This document shows, one piece after another, positions 1 to 9,945 of a stretch of 40,309 nucleotides of DNA. The notes beneath the pieces were generated by a model. That model ran no database searches. It saw only the letters and a program-made list of their open reading frames with translations, and was not told the origin of the DNA. The stretch comes from an uncultured Spartobacteria bacterium. GTDB lineage: Bacteria > Verrucomicrobiota > Verrucomicrobiia > Chthoniobacterales > UBA6821. Position 1 is the first letter of the stretch; each line of letters opens with the position of its first letter. The DNA lies in NCBI GenBank assembly GCA_903826635.1, contig CAIKFI010000046.1, forward strand, positions 1 to 40,309, read 5' to 3'. The position numbers were made by a program, and so were the translations under genes.

Positions 1-186
1 TGACCTCTAATTTGAGCCTCAAGGTTTTACTCGCTTGTGCGACCTGCAGGGAAGAGGAAACAAAAAAATCTCACAGGACCCAGGATTTAAACTTTCCAAA
101 CTGCATTGCAATCAGTTCCGTTATACACTTTGATCCGTCAACGAATGCAAGATGAACAGATACCTCCGATCAAGGACCATGCTCTG

Positions 187-1260
187 ATGTCGAGTGATGC
201 TAGCAATGGATCCGGCGTGTTTGAACCAGTGCCGCATCAGGTTGGCTCCGAGCCGGATCTCCAACCGCGTCGCCGCCGTAGCTCCCACTCCGAAATGGAT
301 AAGAACCGCAACCGAAACAAAACGTCTTCAAACCTGAGGCCTAGCAGGAAAAAACAGGCATCCCGAAGAAAGTCCCTTCTCGTTGTTTCTCTCCTGATTG
401 TCTCCGTTGTTTCTTCCTTGATTGTTGGTTTCCTGATCGGAAGAGAATGGAAGACGCGACAGGTCGTGGTCAAAGTTGCTTCCAATGACGAAGTCCTTCC
501 TACTTCCGAGGTCATGGCCCAGATGGATGCTGCTTTTGAAGCTCTAAGGGTGGGGGATTCACACAAGGCAATGATCGGTTTTCAAAATGCCCAGGGCCAG
601 CAACCATTGTTCGGACTTGATTACCTGGTTGCAGAGGCCGCATTCCTTTCCGATGAGACCCAACTTGCCCATGAGGCTGCCGAGCGCGCTGTCACTAAGA
701 ACGAGATGAGCTCTGAGGCCATTCTTCTCCTAGATATGATCAACTTCAACAGGGAAAAAGTTTCAACCGATCGAGGTCCGCAGTTTTCGGCACCTATTGA
801 TACTTTGGAAAGCTCGTTTCGAAAATATGCCGCATCGCATCCCTCCGATTCAAAAGTCTACAGCCTTTGGGGAGAATTGCTCCGCTCGCAGGGAGCCTAC
901 AAAAGCGCGATGGAAAAATTCCGCAGGGGAGCCCTTCGCGCCGATTCACGGGCTGGCTTTTCCTTGCTCTCTGCCAAGGAGGGGCTTTCGCGACTCCAAA
1001 GCGAGCCTTCGAAATCCGGGCACTCCCTCTCCGAAATCACCGCCATGACCGGGGAGCAGGCCCTGGAAGCAGCCTACTCCTCCATGCAGTTAAAAAATCT
1101 CACTGATAGCCTTCAGTTTCTGGAACGCGCGAGGGATTGTTACGATGACGTTGTCTTTCGTGAGATCTTGAAAGATCCGGCTTTTGATCCCTTCCGTTCG
1201 GAACCCCAACTCAAGGGATTTTTCAAAAAGGGGTCCGAGCACGGCAAAAGCGCATCCTGA
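187..1260 (+). CDS. Single-pass membrane protein with TPR-like C-terminal part
   Basis: I do not recognise a named family. From the ATG at 187 the product is 357 aa: a hydrophilic, Arg/Lys-rich N-terminus (RRRRSS, SRKKQASRRKS), one clear membrane segment at about residues 64-85 (LLVVSLLIVSVVSSLIVGFLIG region) and a soluble C-terminal part of helical, alanine-rich TPR-like repeats (for example SLWGELLRSQGAYKSAMEKFRRGAL). By the positive-inside rule the basic N-terminus is cytoplasmic and the repeats are periplasmic. The ORF track starts at a TTG at 106; I prefer 187 because AAGGA lies about 10 bases upstream of it, while the ATG at 145 has no ribosome site. It lies 147 bp upstream of the ATP synthase operon. 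A scaffold or assembly role is possible but not shown. Confidence 0.7.
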   Translation: MSSDASNGSGVFEPVPHQVGSEPDLQPRRRRSSHSEMDKNRNRNKTSSNLRPSRKKQASRRKSLLVVSLLIVSVVSSLIVGFLIGREWKTRQVVVKVASNDEVLPTSEVMAQMDAAFEALRVGDSHKAMIGFQNAQGQQPLFGLDYLVAEAAFLSDETQLAHEAAERAVTKNEMSSEAILLLDMINFNREKVSTDRGPQFSAPIDTLESSFRKYAASHPSDSKVYSLWGELLRSQGAYKSAMEKFRRGALRADSRAGFSLLSAKEGLSRLQSEPSKSGHSLSEITAMTGEQALEAAYSSMQLKNLTDSLQFLERARDCYDDVVFREILKDPAFDPFRSEPQLKGFFKKGSEHGKSAS

Positions 1261-1407
1261 AATATTTTTCGTAGACTCCTAAGGGCAAGCCGTTTTGAGT
1301 TTTTTAATGAAACCTTCAAAAAAATGGCGCTTGCAAGGTGAGCTTTCGTCCTTTTTGATCCTTCTCTATTTTTCCAAGAATCTACCAAGTATTCTCACCT
1401 AGTTTTC

Positions 1408-2259
1408 ATGTTTCTCACTCTTCCACTGATCGCAAGCGCCGAACTCTCGGCAGAAACTCCCGAGTTTTTGACGCACTCGTTTTTGGCATGGTTGACCAAT
1501 TCGATTCTTGTGACCGCCATCGTCCTCGGATTGATCACCTGGATGGTCCGTTCCTGCACCCGAAAAATCGCCATCATTCCAGGCCCGGGGCAGAATTTTC
1601 TGGAAGCGGTCGTGGAGGGATTCTTCGGCGCCGTTGAGGGGATCCTCGGTGACAAGATGACCCGCAAGTCGTTTGGGCTCCTAGGGTCACTTTTCATTTT
1701 TATACTGATCTCGAACTGGTTCGGTCTTCTCCCCGGAGTTGGTAGTATCGGTTGGGGCGTGAAGGATGGATTTCTTTCCCTGAGCAGCATTCAGTCCCCG
1801 CTGCTTCGTCCCGGCACTGCCGATATGAACATGACGATTGCCATGTCAGTTGTCTCAATGATCCTTTGGTTTTACTGGACGATGCAGATCACTGGACCTG
1901 TCGCATTCATCAAGGAACTTTTCGGGGTGAAGGGTGGAATGACCGGGCCCATTCTATTTCTCTTGGTGCCCTTGTTTCTTTTCGTAGGTGTTTTGGAAGT
2001 CGTGTCGATCCTTGTTCGTCCTGTCTCCCTGTCTCTTCGACTCTACGGAAACATTTTTGCCGGTGAGAACATGCTGGCAACGATGATCAACATCGGACAC
2101 CTGTTCCATTGCCCCGGATGGCTGACCTCTGTGTTGAGTTGTATTGTCCCTATCCCTTTTTACTTTCTGGAATTGCTGATCGGATTCCTGCAAGCCATGG
2201 TTTTTACGCTCCTGATCATTGTTTATCTCCAACTCTCGACAACACACGAAGAACATTAA
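1408..2259 (+). CDS. atpB: ATP synthase Fo subunit a
   Basis: Subunit a is the membrane stator half-channel that passes ions to the c-ring of F1Fo ATP synthase. The 283-aa product has several hydrophobic helices and the family signature SLSLRLYGNIFAGENM, which contains the essential arginine facing the c-ring carboxylate, followed by a last helix pair (FYFLELLIGFLQAMVFTLL). Length is normal for the family. It is the first gene of the atp operon; no atpI-like gene precedes it, only 147 bp without a convincing promoter. The start ATG gives an N-terminus (MFLTLPLIASAELSAET) that resembles a signal sequence, as is seen in many subunit a proteins. Confidence 0.97.
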   Translation: MFLTLPLIASAELSAETPEFLTHSFLAWLTNSILVTAIVLGLITWMVRSCTRKIAIIPGPGQNFLEAVVEGFFGAVEGILGDKMTRKSFGLLGSLFIFILISNWFGLLPGVGSIGWGVKDGFLSLSSIQSPLLRPGTADMNMTIAMSVVSMILWFYWTMQITGPVAFIKELFGVKGGMTGPILFLLVPLFLFVGVLEVVSILVRPVSLSLRLYGNIFAGENMLATMINIGHLFHCPGWLTSVLSCIVPIPFYFLELLIGFLQAMVFTLLIIVYLQLSTTHEEH

Positions 2260-2344
2260 GAAAGATTTAAAAAGACTTTTGAGCAACGGGACCATGCAGG
2301 ACGTGGACGGTGCCAAAAAACAACACCAACCAAACCACAAAAAC

Positions 2345-2587
2345 ATGCTCATCAACATACTTGCCGAAGCACTTACTTCGGCCAATACCATTACCGGTAG
2401 TTTCACCCTAGGTGTCGCTGGAGCCGGATCAGCCATCGGCATCGGTCTCATCGGCGCGCGCATGGTGGAGGCGATCGGTCGCAATCCCGGCACCCTTCCC
2501 AAGGTTCTCATGATAGGTATTCTCACGATCGCATTGGCTGAAGCCATTGCGATCTTCGGGTTGATTTTTGCCTTCCAAGGCAAGTAA
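2345..2587 (+). CDS. atpE: ATP synthase Fo subunit c
   Basis: This is the c-ring proteolipid, a helical hairpin of 80 aa. The ORF track extends it to 2219, but the ATG at 2345 (MLINILAEAL) gives the family's usual length and avoids overlap with atpB. Helix 1 carries the glycine motif GSAIGIGLIGARMVEAIGRNPG with the polar RNP loop that contacts gamma and epsilon. Helix 2 carries the ion-binding glutamate in LAEAIAIFGLIF. The residues that coordinate sodium in Na+-dependent rings (Gln in helix 1, Ser/Thr after the Glu) are Ile and Ala here, so a proton-coupled ring is inferred. It sits 85 bp after atpB. Confidence 0.96.
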   Translation: MLINILAEALTSANTITGSFTLGVAGAGSAIGIGLIGARMVEAIGRNPGTLPKVLMIGILTIALAEAIAIFGLIFAFQGK

Positions 2588-2676
2588 GCCTCCTTTGGAC
2601 GGCGTCCTTGAACGAGGACGTCGTCCAAAGACATTCTACAATCCAAACAATTTTTAACGGGAGAATCTCACTGCAG

Positions 2677-3180
2677 ATGGAAAAAGGAATTTTAAGTCAG
2701 TTCGGAGTCGATTGGCCGCATTTCATCGCCCAGTTGATTCTTTTTCTCATCGTCTACTTTGTCCTGAACCGGTATGCTTTCACCCCATTGCTCAAGATCC
2801 TTGAGGAGCGACGGAAGCGTATTGAGGAGGGGCAGCTTAATGTCGAGAAGATCAAGAAGCAATTGGCCGAGGCGGAACTTCGTTATCAGGAAGTTCTGCG
2901 CAAAGCGAATGACGATGCCATGCAACTCATCGAGGAGTCCCGTAAAAATAACGAGGCCTTTTCCCAGAGGGAAATGGAAAAAGCCGTCAAGGAATCGGCC
3001 GCAATCGTCGAGCGTGCCCGTCATGAGATCACCTCGGAACGCAATCGTATGATTGATGAGGTGAAGAGCGAGATGGTCTCCCTTGTTATCAAGACCACCG
3101 CCAAGGTTGCGGGAAAAATCCTGACATCGGAAGATCAGAACCGGCTGAGCAAGGATGCCCTAAGCGATCTTGCCGCCTGA
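2677..3180 (+). CDS. atpF: ATP synthase Fo subunit b
   Basis: Subunit b forms the peripheral stalk linking subunit a to the F1 head. The 167-aa protein has one N-terminal membrane helix (FIAQLILFLIVYFVLNRYAF, about residues 14-33), then a long charged helix typical of b (KILEERRKRIEEGQLNVEKIKKQLAEAELRY region) through to the C-terminus. The ORF track begins with a TTG at 2608; the ATG at 2677 gives the normal N-terminus (MEKGILSQFGVDW) and length. A purine-rich GGGAG lies about 14 bases upstream, so initiation is probably modest. Only one b gene is present, implying a b homodimer. Confidence 0.95.
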   Translation: MEKGILSQFGVDWPHFIAQLILFLIVYFVLNRYAFTPLLKILEERRKRIEEGQLNVEKIKKQLAEAELRYQEVLRKANDDAMQLIEESRKNNEAFSQREMEKAVKESAAIVERARHEITSERNRMIDEVKSEMVSLVIKTTAKVAGKILTSEDQNRLSKDALSDLAA

Positions 3181-3198
3181 TTTCCTTCTAACGAGACG

Positions 3199-3588
3199 AT
3201 GCAGATCCCAAAAGAAGCTCGGCGCAAGGCAAGGAGTCTTTTTGACTCCTCTCTGGATTCCACGGGCCGTCCCAATTCTGAGACGTCACTGCGTATCGTC
3301 GATTTGCTGGTCAAATCCTCCCCCCGGCATACCCTTCAAATTCTCAGGGAGTTCACCCGGTTAGTTCGTCTTGAACTCAACAAACATCATGCCGTTGTCG
3401 AGAGTGCGGTGCCCATCGATGAATCGACACTCACGGCTATCCTGAAGTCCCTAGAAAAAAGGGACGGAGGTTCAGTTACCCTTGAGACCAAAGTGGATCC
3501 CTCGCTTATCGGGGGGTCCCGTATCAGACTTGGTAGCGAAGTCTGGGACTCCACCCTGGTGTCCCGACTCAACGCACTGGCATCCTGA
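3199..3588 (+). CDS. atpH: ATP synthase F1 subunit delta (short form)
   Basis: Delta (OSCP equivalent) joins the peripheral stalk to the top of F1. Identity rests on position between atpF and atpA and on the C-terminal signature KVDPSLIGGSRIRLGSEVWDS, the diagnostic delta motif that ends in a short amphipathic segment. The product is only 129 aa against roughly 175-180 in most bacteria. The missing part is from the N-terminal six-helix domain that binds the alpha N-terminus. No longer in-frame start exists without running into atpF, which ends 18 bp upstream, so the shortness is real unless there is a frameshift. Confidence 0.88.
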   Translation: MQIPKEARRKARSLFDSSLDSTGRPNSETSLRIVDLLVKSSPRHTLQILREFTRLVRLELNKHHAVVESAVPIDESTLTAILKSLEKRDGGSVTLETKVDPSLIGGSRIRLGSEVWDSTLVSRLNALAS

Positions 3589-3649
3589 CCTGTTTTTTTA
3601 ACCGCAAACACCCCATACCAATACCTTTCACCTTTAATACCAATAATCT

Positions 3650-5185
3650 ATGAGCAACCTCCTGCAAGAACTTGAAGCTAAGATCGACGGACTCTCGAAC
3701 GCATCCGTTATCAAATCCAACGTTGGAATCGTTCGTGAGATCGGAGACGGTGTCGCCCGTATTGAAGGACTCGGAGGCGTCATGCTCAACGAGATGCTTG
3801 AATTCCCCGGGGGGATTTATGGATTGGCCCTTAACCTTGAGGAGACCGAGGTCGGAGCCATCATTCTCGGAGACTATACATCCATCTCGGAGGGTGATGA
3901 GGTCAAGACCACGGGACGTCTGCTTCAGGTTCCGGTTGGCAAGGAACTGCTTGGAAGGGTTGTTGACTCTCTCGGACAACCCATTGATGGAAAGGGTCCG
4001 ATCCAGTCCAAGAAATTCTATCCGGTCGAAAAGATTGCGCCTGGAATTATTCAGCGCCAGAGCGTGAGTCAACCTCTCTCCACGGGCATCATGGCCGTGG
4101 ACGCAATGATTCCCATCGGCAGAGGACAGCGCGAACTCATCATCGGAGATCGCGCCACGGGCAAGACCACAATCGCAATCGACACCATCATTAATCAGGC
4201 CAAAATCAACCGTGTGGGCGAGGCCTCCGGCACCCCCTCTTTCCGTCCCGTCTACAGCATCTATGTGGGAATTGGGCAAAAGAACGCAAATATTGCACGC
4301 GTGGTCGATATCCTTCAGTCCAACGATGCACTTCGTGACACGATTATTGTCTCGGCACCGGCATCTGACAGCGCAACCAATCAATATCTTGCACCCTTTG
4401 CAGGGGCTGCCATGGGTGAGTGGTTCATGGACAATGGAATGGATGCCCTAATCGTATTCGACGATCTCTCCAAACATGCCGTTGCCTATCGTCAGGTTTC
4501 CCTGCTCCTAAAGCGCCCCTCTGGTCGTGAAGCCTATCCAGGTGATGTTTTCTATCTCCACAGCCGCCTGCTGGAACGCTCTGCCCGTCTCAGCACCAAG
4601 GCTGGAAACGGATCTCTCACAGCGCTTCCCATCATCGAGACACAGGCAGGTGATGTCTCTGCCTACATTCCCACGAATGTGATCTCGATCACCGATGGGC
4701 AGATCTATCTCGAGACAGATCTCTTTTATCAAGGAATCCGTCCGGCTATCTCCGTGGGACTTTCGGTGTCCCGAGTCGGATCAGCCGCCCAAATCAAGGC
4801 CACCAAGCAGGTGGCTGGTAAACTCAAGGGCGACCTTGCACAGTACCGGGAACTCGCTGCCTTTTCCCAGTTCGGAAGTGATCTGGATGCGCGCACCAAA
4901 GCGCAACTCGACAGGGGTCAGCGAATCGTTGAGCTCTTCAAACAGCAGCAATACAATCCCCAGGCCGTCGAACTCCAGGTCGCTATCCTTTGGGCCATGC
5001 AGAAGGGATATTACGATGCGATCCCCGTTGATCGCGTCAAGGATTTCCAGAATCAACTCGCCCAATTCATGAATACCCGAAAGGAGTCCATCCTGACGAG
5101 CATCCGAACCAAGGGAGCTGTCGATGCAGAGCTCGAAAAGGATCTCACGACGGCGGTCGATGAATTCAAGGTCATCTTTCGCTAA
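3650..5185 (+). CDS. atpA: ATP synthase F1 subunit alpha
   Basis: This is the non-catalytic nucleotide-binding subunit of the F1 head. The 511-aa protein shows the delta-binding N-terminus, the beta-barrel domain ([21 protein letters not shown]), Walker [14 protein letters not shown], and the family region [20 protein letters not shown] with the alpha arginine finger ([10 protein letters not shown]). Between IINQ and IYVGIGQK there are 20 residues where E. coli and Bacillus have about 7, a lineage insertion of about 13 residues in the nucleotide-binding domain. Otherwise full length. It follows atpH by 61 bp. Confidence 0.98.
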   Translation: MSNLLQELEAKIDGLSNASVIKSNVGIVREIGDGVARIEGLGGVMLNEMLEFPGGIYGLALNLEETEVGAIILGDYTSISEGDEVKTTGRLLQVPVGKELLGRVVDSLGQPIDGKGPIQSKKFYPVEKIAPGIIQRQSVSQPLSTGIMAVDAMIPIGRGQRELIIGDRATGKTTIAIDTIINQAKINRVGEASGTPSFRPVYSIYVGIGQKNANIARVVDILQSNDALRDTIIVSAPASDSATNQYLAPFAGAAMGEWFMDNGMDALIVFDDLSKHAVAYRQVSLLLKRPSGREAYPGDVFYLHSRLLERSARLSTKAGNGSLTALPIIETQAGDVSAYIPTNVISITDGQIYLETDLFYQGIRPAISVGLSVSRVGSAAQIKATKQVAGKLKGDLAQYRELAAFSQFGSDLDARTKAQLDRGQRIVELFKQQQYNPQAVELQVAILWAMQKGYYDAIPVDRVKDFQNQLAQFMNTRKESILTSIRTKGAVDAELEKDLTTAVDEFKVIFR

Positions 5186-5214
5186 TCGCTCAACACGAAT
5201 TGCCCTAGCAAGCC

Positions 5215-6072
5215 ATGCCCAATACACGTGACATCCGAAGGCGAATTAAGTCGGTCAAAAACACCGCCCAGATCACCAAGGCGATGCAGATGGTCGCCGC
5301 CTCCAAGATGCGAAAGGCCCAGCAGGCCGCCCTTGCCGGACATCCCTATTCCGAGGTGCTAAACCGGGTACTTGTCTCTCTTCGGGATCTGGTCAGTGAA
5401 GCTGATCACCCTCTTCTGGAATCACGTCCGGTAGAGAAAAAGCTCGTTCTGTTGGTGACTTCGGACAAGGGGCTCTGCGGTGCTCTCAACACCAACGTTC
5501 TGCGCGAAGCAGCATCCCTGGACTCCAAAAGCACCGTTTTTGTCTCCTCCGGTAAAAAAGGGTCCTCCTTTCTTGCAAGGACCGGCCGGGATATGATCGC
5601 CGACTTTTTGCTCCCCGACAGTCCAACATTCCTTCAGACAAAGGCTGTTTCAAAGTTTTGCTTGGAGAAGTTCCTCTCAGGAGAAGTTGACGAGGTTTCG
5701 GTTCTCTATCCGAAATTCGTGAACACCCTCACGCAGAAACCCGTTCTTTTGTCGCTCTTGCCGATTTCCAAGGATAAAGCCTCCGGGATCGATCACGACG
5801 ACAAATCCTCCGGTTCACAATTCCTCTTTGAACCCGATGCCGATGAGGTGCTCAATGCGATCCTTCCCTACTATTTTCACTTCACGGTCTTCCAGATGAT
5901 CCTAGAAGCACGGGCCTCCGAACAGAGTGCGCGTATGGTCGCAATGAAGAGTGCGACGGATAATGCCAAGAACATCGTTAAGGATCTCACTCTCGAATAC
6001 AACAAGGCCCGCCAGGCCAGTATCACGACGGAACTTCTTGAGATCACGACTGCCCAGATGGCTCTTGCTTAG
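5215..6072 (+). CDS. atpG: ATP synthase F1 subunit gamma
   Basis: Gamma is the rotor shaft inside the alpha3beta3 head. The 285-aa protein has the typical N-terminal helix (RRIKSVKNTAQITKAMQMVA), the conserved SDKGLCGALN motif at the start of the Rossmann-like domain, and the C-terminal helix (ARMVAMKSATDNAKNIVKDL and NKARQASITTELLEIT). Length is normal. The extreme C-terminus ends ITTAQMALA rather than the more usual VGGAAAL type, a small variation. It lies 29 bp after atpA and 66 bp before atpD. Confidence 0.97.
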   Translation: MPNTRDIRRRIKSVKNTAQITKAMQMVAASKMRKAQQAALAGHPYSEVLNRVLVSLRDLVSEADHPLLESRPVEKKLVLLVTSDKGLCGALNTNVLREAASLDSKSTVFVSSGKKGSSFLARTGRDMIADFLLPDSPTFLQTKAVSKFCLEKFLSGEVDEVSVLYPKFVNTLTQKPVLLSLLPISKDKASGIDHDDKSSGSQFLFEPDADEVLNAILPYYFHFTVFQMILEARASEQSARMVAMKSATDNAKNIVKDLTLEYNKARQASITTELLEITTAQMALA

Positions 6073-6096
6073 CCGTCAGGTCATCACGAACCCTGA

Positions 6097-7617
<1,521 letters not shown>

Positions 7618-7618
7618 C

Positions 7619-8029
7619 ATGCCCACTCTGAACCTCGAGATAGTCACACCTGAAGCGCGCATCTTTTCGGGTGAGGCGTTGATGGTGACCGCGCCCGGGG
7701 TAGATGGGGATCTTGGCATCCTTCCGGAACACATGCCCTTGATGACGCAGATTCATCCCGGGGAACTCCATGTCACAACGCCCTCGGGGGATATCTTTCT
7801 GGCTGTCGGGGAAGGGTTCCTTGAAGTTCTTCCCGATCGGGTCTCCGTCATGACGGACATGGCTGAGTCCGATTCTGAAATTGATGAAAAAGCCGCTGAG
7901 GAGGCTGTGGAAAGGGCCCGTAAAGCGATGACCGAGAAGACTCTTTCCGGTGAGGAGCTTGCGACGGTGCAATCCTCGTTGCTGCGTTCTCTTGCCAAGC
8001 TTCATGTGAAACGTCGCACCCACCGGTAG
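7619..8029 (+). CDS. atpC: ATP synthase F1 subunit epsilon
   Basis: Epsilon couples gamma to the c-ring and can inhibit hydrolysis through its C-terminal helices. The 136-aa product has the N-terminal beta-sandwich (LNLEIVTPEARIFSGEALMV, GDLGILPEHMPLMTQIHPGEL) and a C-terminal helical hairpin (IDEKAAEEAVERARKAM). The ORF track starts earlier inside atpD; the ATG at 7619 lies one base after the atpD stop and gives the correct N-terminus, so translation is probably coupled to atpD. This is the last gene of the atp operon. No terminator is obvious in the 23 bp before the next gene. Confidence 0.95.
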   Translation: MPTLNLEIVTPEARIFSGEALMVTAPGVDGDLGILPEHMPLMTQIHPGELHVTTPSGDIFLAVGEGFLEVLPDRVSVMTDMAESDSEIDEKAAEEAVERARKAMTEKTLSGEELATVQSSLLRSLAKLHVKRRTHR

Positions 8030-8052
8030 GAATCACAGCGGGGGCTTGTCTC

Positions 8053-8697
8053 ATGTCAGATGCCTCGCACTCCTACCAGAACCGGATCTTGCTTAGGTAT
8101 TGTCTTGATTCTGGCCGCCTGTTGATTGGTCAAATCCTGCTCGGAAATGATTACTCTCTGCGCCATAGTGACGATGTGGAGCGTTTGGATCTGAATCCTC
8201 ACACCTCAGCATCCGATGCGAGGGAAATTGCTCGCTATGATGAAAAGGGAGTTTTCAGGCCCCTGAAGACGGCGCCCAATCTACGCCGTGGTTGGCTTCT
8301 AAGGCTCTCCAGTCTTGAGGAGATGGAACTGGCTTTGGAATACTTTTATCCCTCGGCATTGGGTTTGTGGAACGCATTCCTTAACAAAAAACTCCATGCC
8401 ACGAGCATGACCGAAACGCTCAACCGTCAGACAGGGATGTATCGCATCACCCAACTTCTTACTCCCCAGCAAGCCGGTGAATTGGTGGCCCAATGCTGCA
8501 CTTCCGACGGTGGTTGCCTTCGTTCGATCCTATGGGATCGAGCGCCCGGGGAACCTCTCTCGACCCTTCCCCCCTCCAAGCTTTCACTGGATGACCTTCC
8601 TTCTGAGAGGATTCCCCTGATCTGTCGTGAACTTTGTAATCTTGTTGTCGCTGCGGCCCGCCCGATCGCGAAAGGCAATCTTCCAAAAAAAACTTAG
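8053..8697 (+). CDS. Cysteine-containing protein, possible DR2241-type Fe-S domain
   Basis: A 214-aa protein with no membrane segment. The C-terminal half contains AQCCTSDGGCLRSILWDR and ICRELCNLV, that is CC-x5-C followed by C-x3-C, a spacing compatible with a 4Fe-4S site. The arrangement resembles the C-terminal domain seen in DR2241-like proteins, where it is attached to a CbiX-type chelatase; no chelatase domain is present here. The family assignment is from memory of motif style and is tentative. It lies 23 bp after atpC and 6 bp before the amidohydrolase gene, so it may be read through from the atp operon or form an operon with the downstream gene. Confidence 0.55.
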   Translation: MSDASHSYQNRILLRYCLDSGRLLIGQILLGNDYSLRHSDDVERLDLNPHTSASDAREIARYDEKGVFRPLKTAPNLRRGWLLRLSSLEEMELALEYFYPSALGLWNAFLNKKLHATSMTETLNRQTGMYRITQLLTPQQAGELVAQCCTSDGGCLRSILWDRAPGEPLSTLPPSKLSLDDLPSERIPLICRELCNLVVAAARPIAKGNLPKKT

Positions 8698-8703
8698 GCC
8701 TCG

Positions 8704-9945
8704 ATGAGTTATCCCCTCGAGACCCGCCTCTTCCGTGGGAAGACCGTTCTTTCCATGATCGGACCGCCTCTCGAAGATGGCGGTCTAGCCGTTCGTGGAG
8801 GCGAGATCTTGGACGTCGGCCCTTGGACTCAACTAATGGCCGAATATTCCGGAGCATTTGCAGAAGACCTGGGAGAGGTGATCATCATGCCGGGCCTCAT
8901 GAATGCCCACTGCCATCTTGACTACACCATGATGAGAGGCGCGCTCTTTGGTGAGGGTTCCTTCTCCGCCTGGATCCAGCGTCTCAATGCGATGAGAAGA
9001 TCCCTCGATCAGAGGGATTATTTGGATTCCATTGATGCCGGGTTGAGGGAGTTGAAGAAATGGGGATGCACCACGGTGTTCAATATTGAGTCTTTCCCGG
9101 AATTGCTTCCTTTTTTGCCGGAATCAAAGGTCAGGGTCTGGTGGTTTCTTGAGGTGATGGACATCCGAAGTAGAATGCAGTCCGCAGAGGCACTAGCAGG
9201 AGCCATCCACTTCTTTGAGAAGGTGGGTGAGGGGGGAGAGGGCTTTGGCATATCCCCCCATGCGCCCTATACTGTCTCCAGTGACCTTTACAAACTAACG
9301 GCTCTTTTTGCTGAGAAATATCGGATTCCACTATGTACTCATCTTGCCGAATCAAAGGAGGAGACGGATATGTTTGTCCGGGGGGAGGGGGAGCTTCACC
9401 AATTTCTTCATTCCATTGGACGCTTGATGGACGATTGCACTGGGAAAACCCCGGTTCAAATGTTGCTAGCCTCCCCGTTGCTTCCCAAAGGCAGCATCCT
9501 TGTTCACATGAACCACCTCGATGAGGAGGACCGTGATCTGCTCAGGCGTTCAGCGGGCAGCTATCCTGTCGTTCACTGTCCGCGAACCCATGCGTTTTTT
9601 AATCGGGAGCCCTTTGATCTTAAGTTCTTTCAGGATTCTTCCATTCCCCTTCTCCTCGGGACGGATAGTTTGGCGAGCAATCAGGATCTCAACATGTTTT
9701 CGGAAATGCGTGCCATGGCCGATTCATTCCCTTCGCTTGATCCCCGCGATCTCATGCTGATGGCAACCAGAAATCCGGCGGCAGCAATCGGTCGTTCCGG
9801 CAGGTTGGGCGAGCTATCTCCCGGAGCGAATGCCGATTTTATAGTCCTTGAGGATCAAAAGGGTGAGGGGGATCCCTATGAACGGGCGCTCGCCAACACC
9901 CGCCCTCCAAGGGTATGGATTTCAGGTCACCATGAAGAAATCTAA
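8704..9945 (+). CDS. Amidohydrolase-superfamily deaminase (chlorohydrolase/SAH-deaminase-like)
   Basis: A 413-aa TIM-barrel metal-dependent hydrolase. Visible metal ligands are H69-x-H71 (NAHCHLDY), H213 with E216 (THLAESKEE), H268 or H271 (HMNHLDE) and D321 (LGTDSLASNQDLN), the pattern of the cytosine deaminase / TrzN / MtaD / aminofutalosine deaminase branch. HCPRTHAFFNREPF is the substrate-loop region, and the protein ends in the usual beta-sandwich (GELSPGANADFIVLE). These enzymes deaminate or dechlorinate purine- or triazine-like rings. A menaquinone-pathway aminofutalosine deaminase is one possibility but no mqn gene is nearby. The gene's last 14 bases overlap the start of the next gene. 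Confidence 0.85.
   Translation: MSYPLETRLFRGKTVLSMIGPPLEDGGLAVRGGEILDVGPWTQLMAEYSGAFAEDLGEVIIMPGLMNAHCHLDYTMMRGALFGEGSFSAWIQRLNAMRRSLDQRDYLDSIDAGLRELKKWGCTTVFNIESFPELLPFLPESKVRVWWFLEVMDIRSRMQSAEALAGAIHFFEKVGEGGEGFGISPHAPYTVSSDLYKLTALFAEKYRIPLCTHLAESKEETDMFVRGEGELHQFLHSIGRLMDDCTGKTPVQMLLASPLLPKGSILVHMNHLDEEDRDLLRRSAGSYPVVHCPRTHAFFNREPFDLKFFQDSSIPLLLGTDSLASNQDLNMFSEMRAMADSFPSLDPRDLMLMATRNPAAAIGRSGRLGELSPGANADFIVLEDQKGEGDPYERALANTRPPRVWISGHHEEI

Noticed and set aside
2219-2344. Extension of the subunit c ORF upstream to 2219
   Set aside because: It overlaps the end of atpB, starts without a ribosome site, and the added 42 residues are hydrophilic and unlike a c-subunit leader.
3569-4384. A 271-aa minus-strand ORF across atpA
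   Set aside because: Shadow of atpA, with no domain signature.
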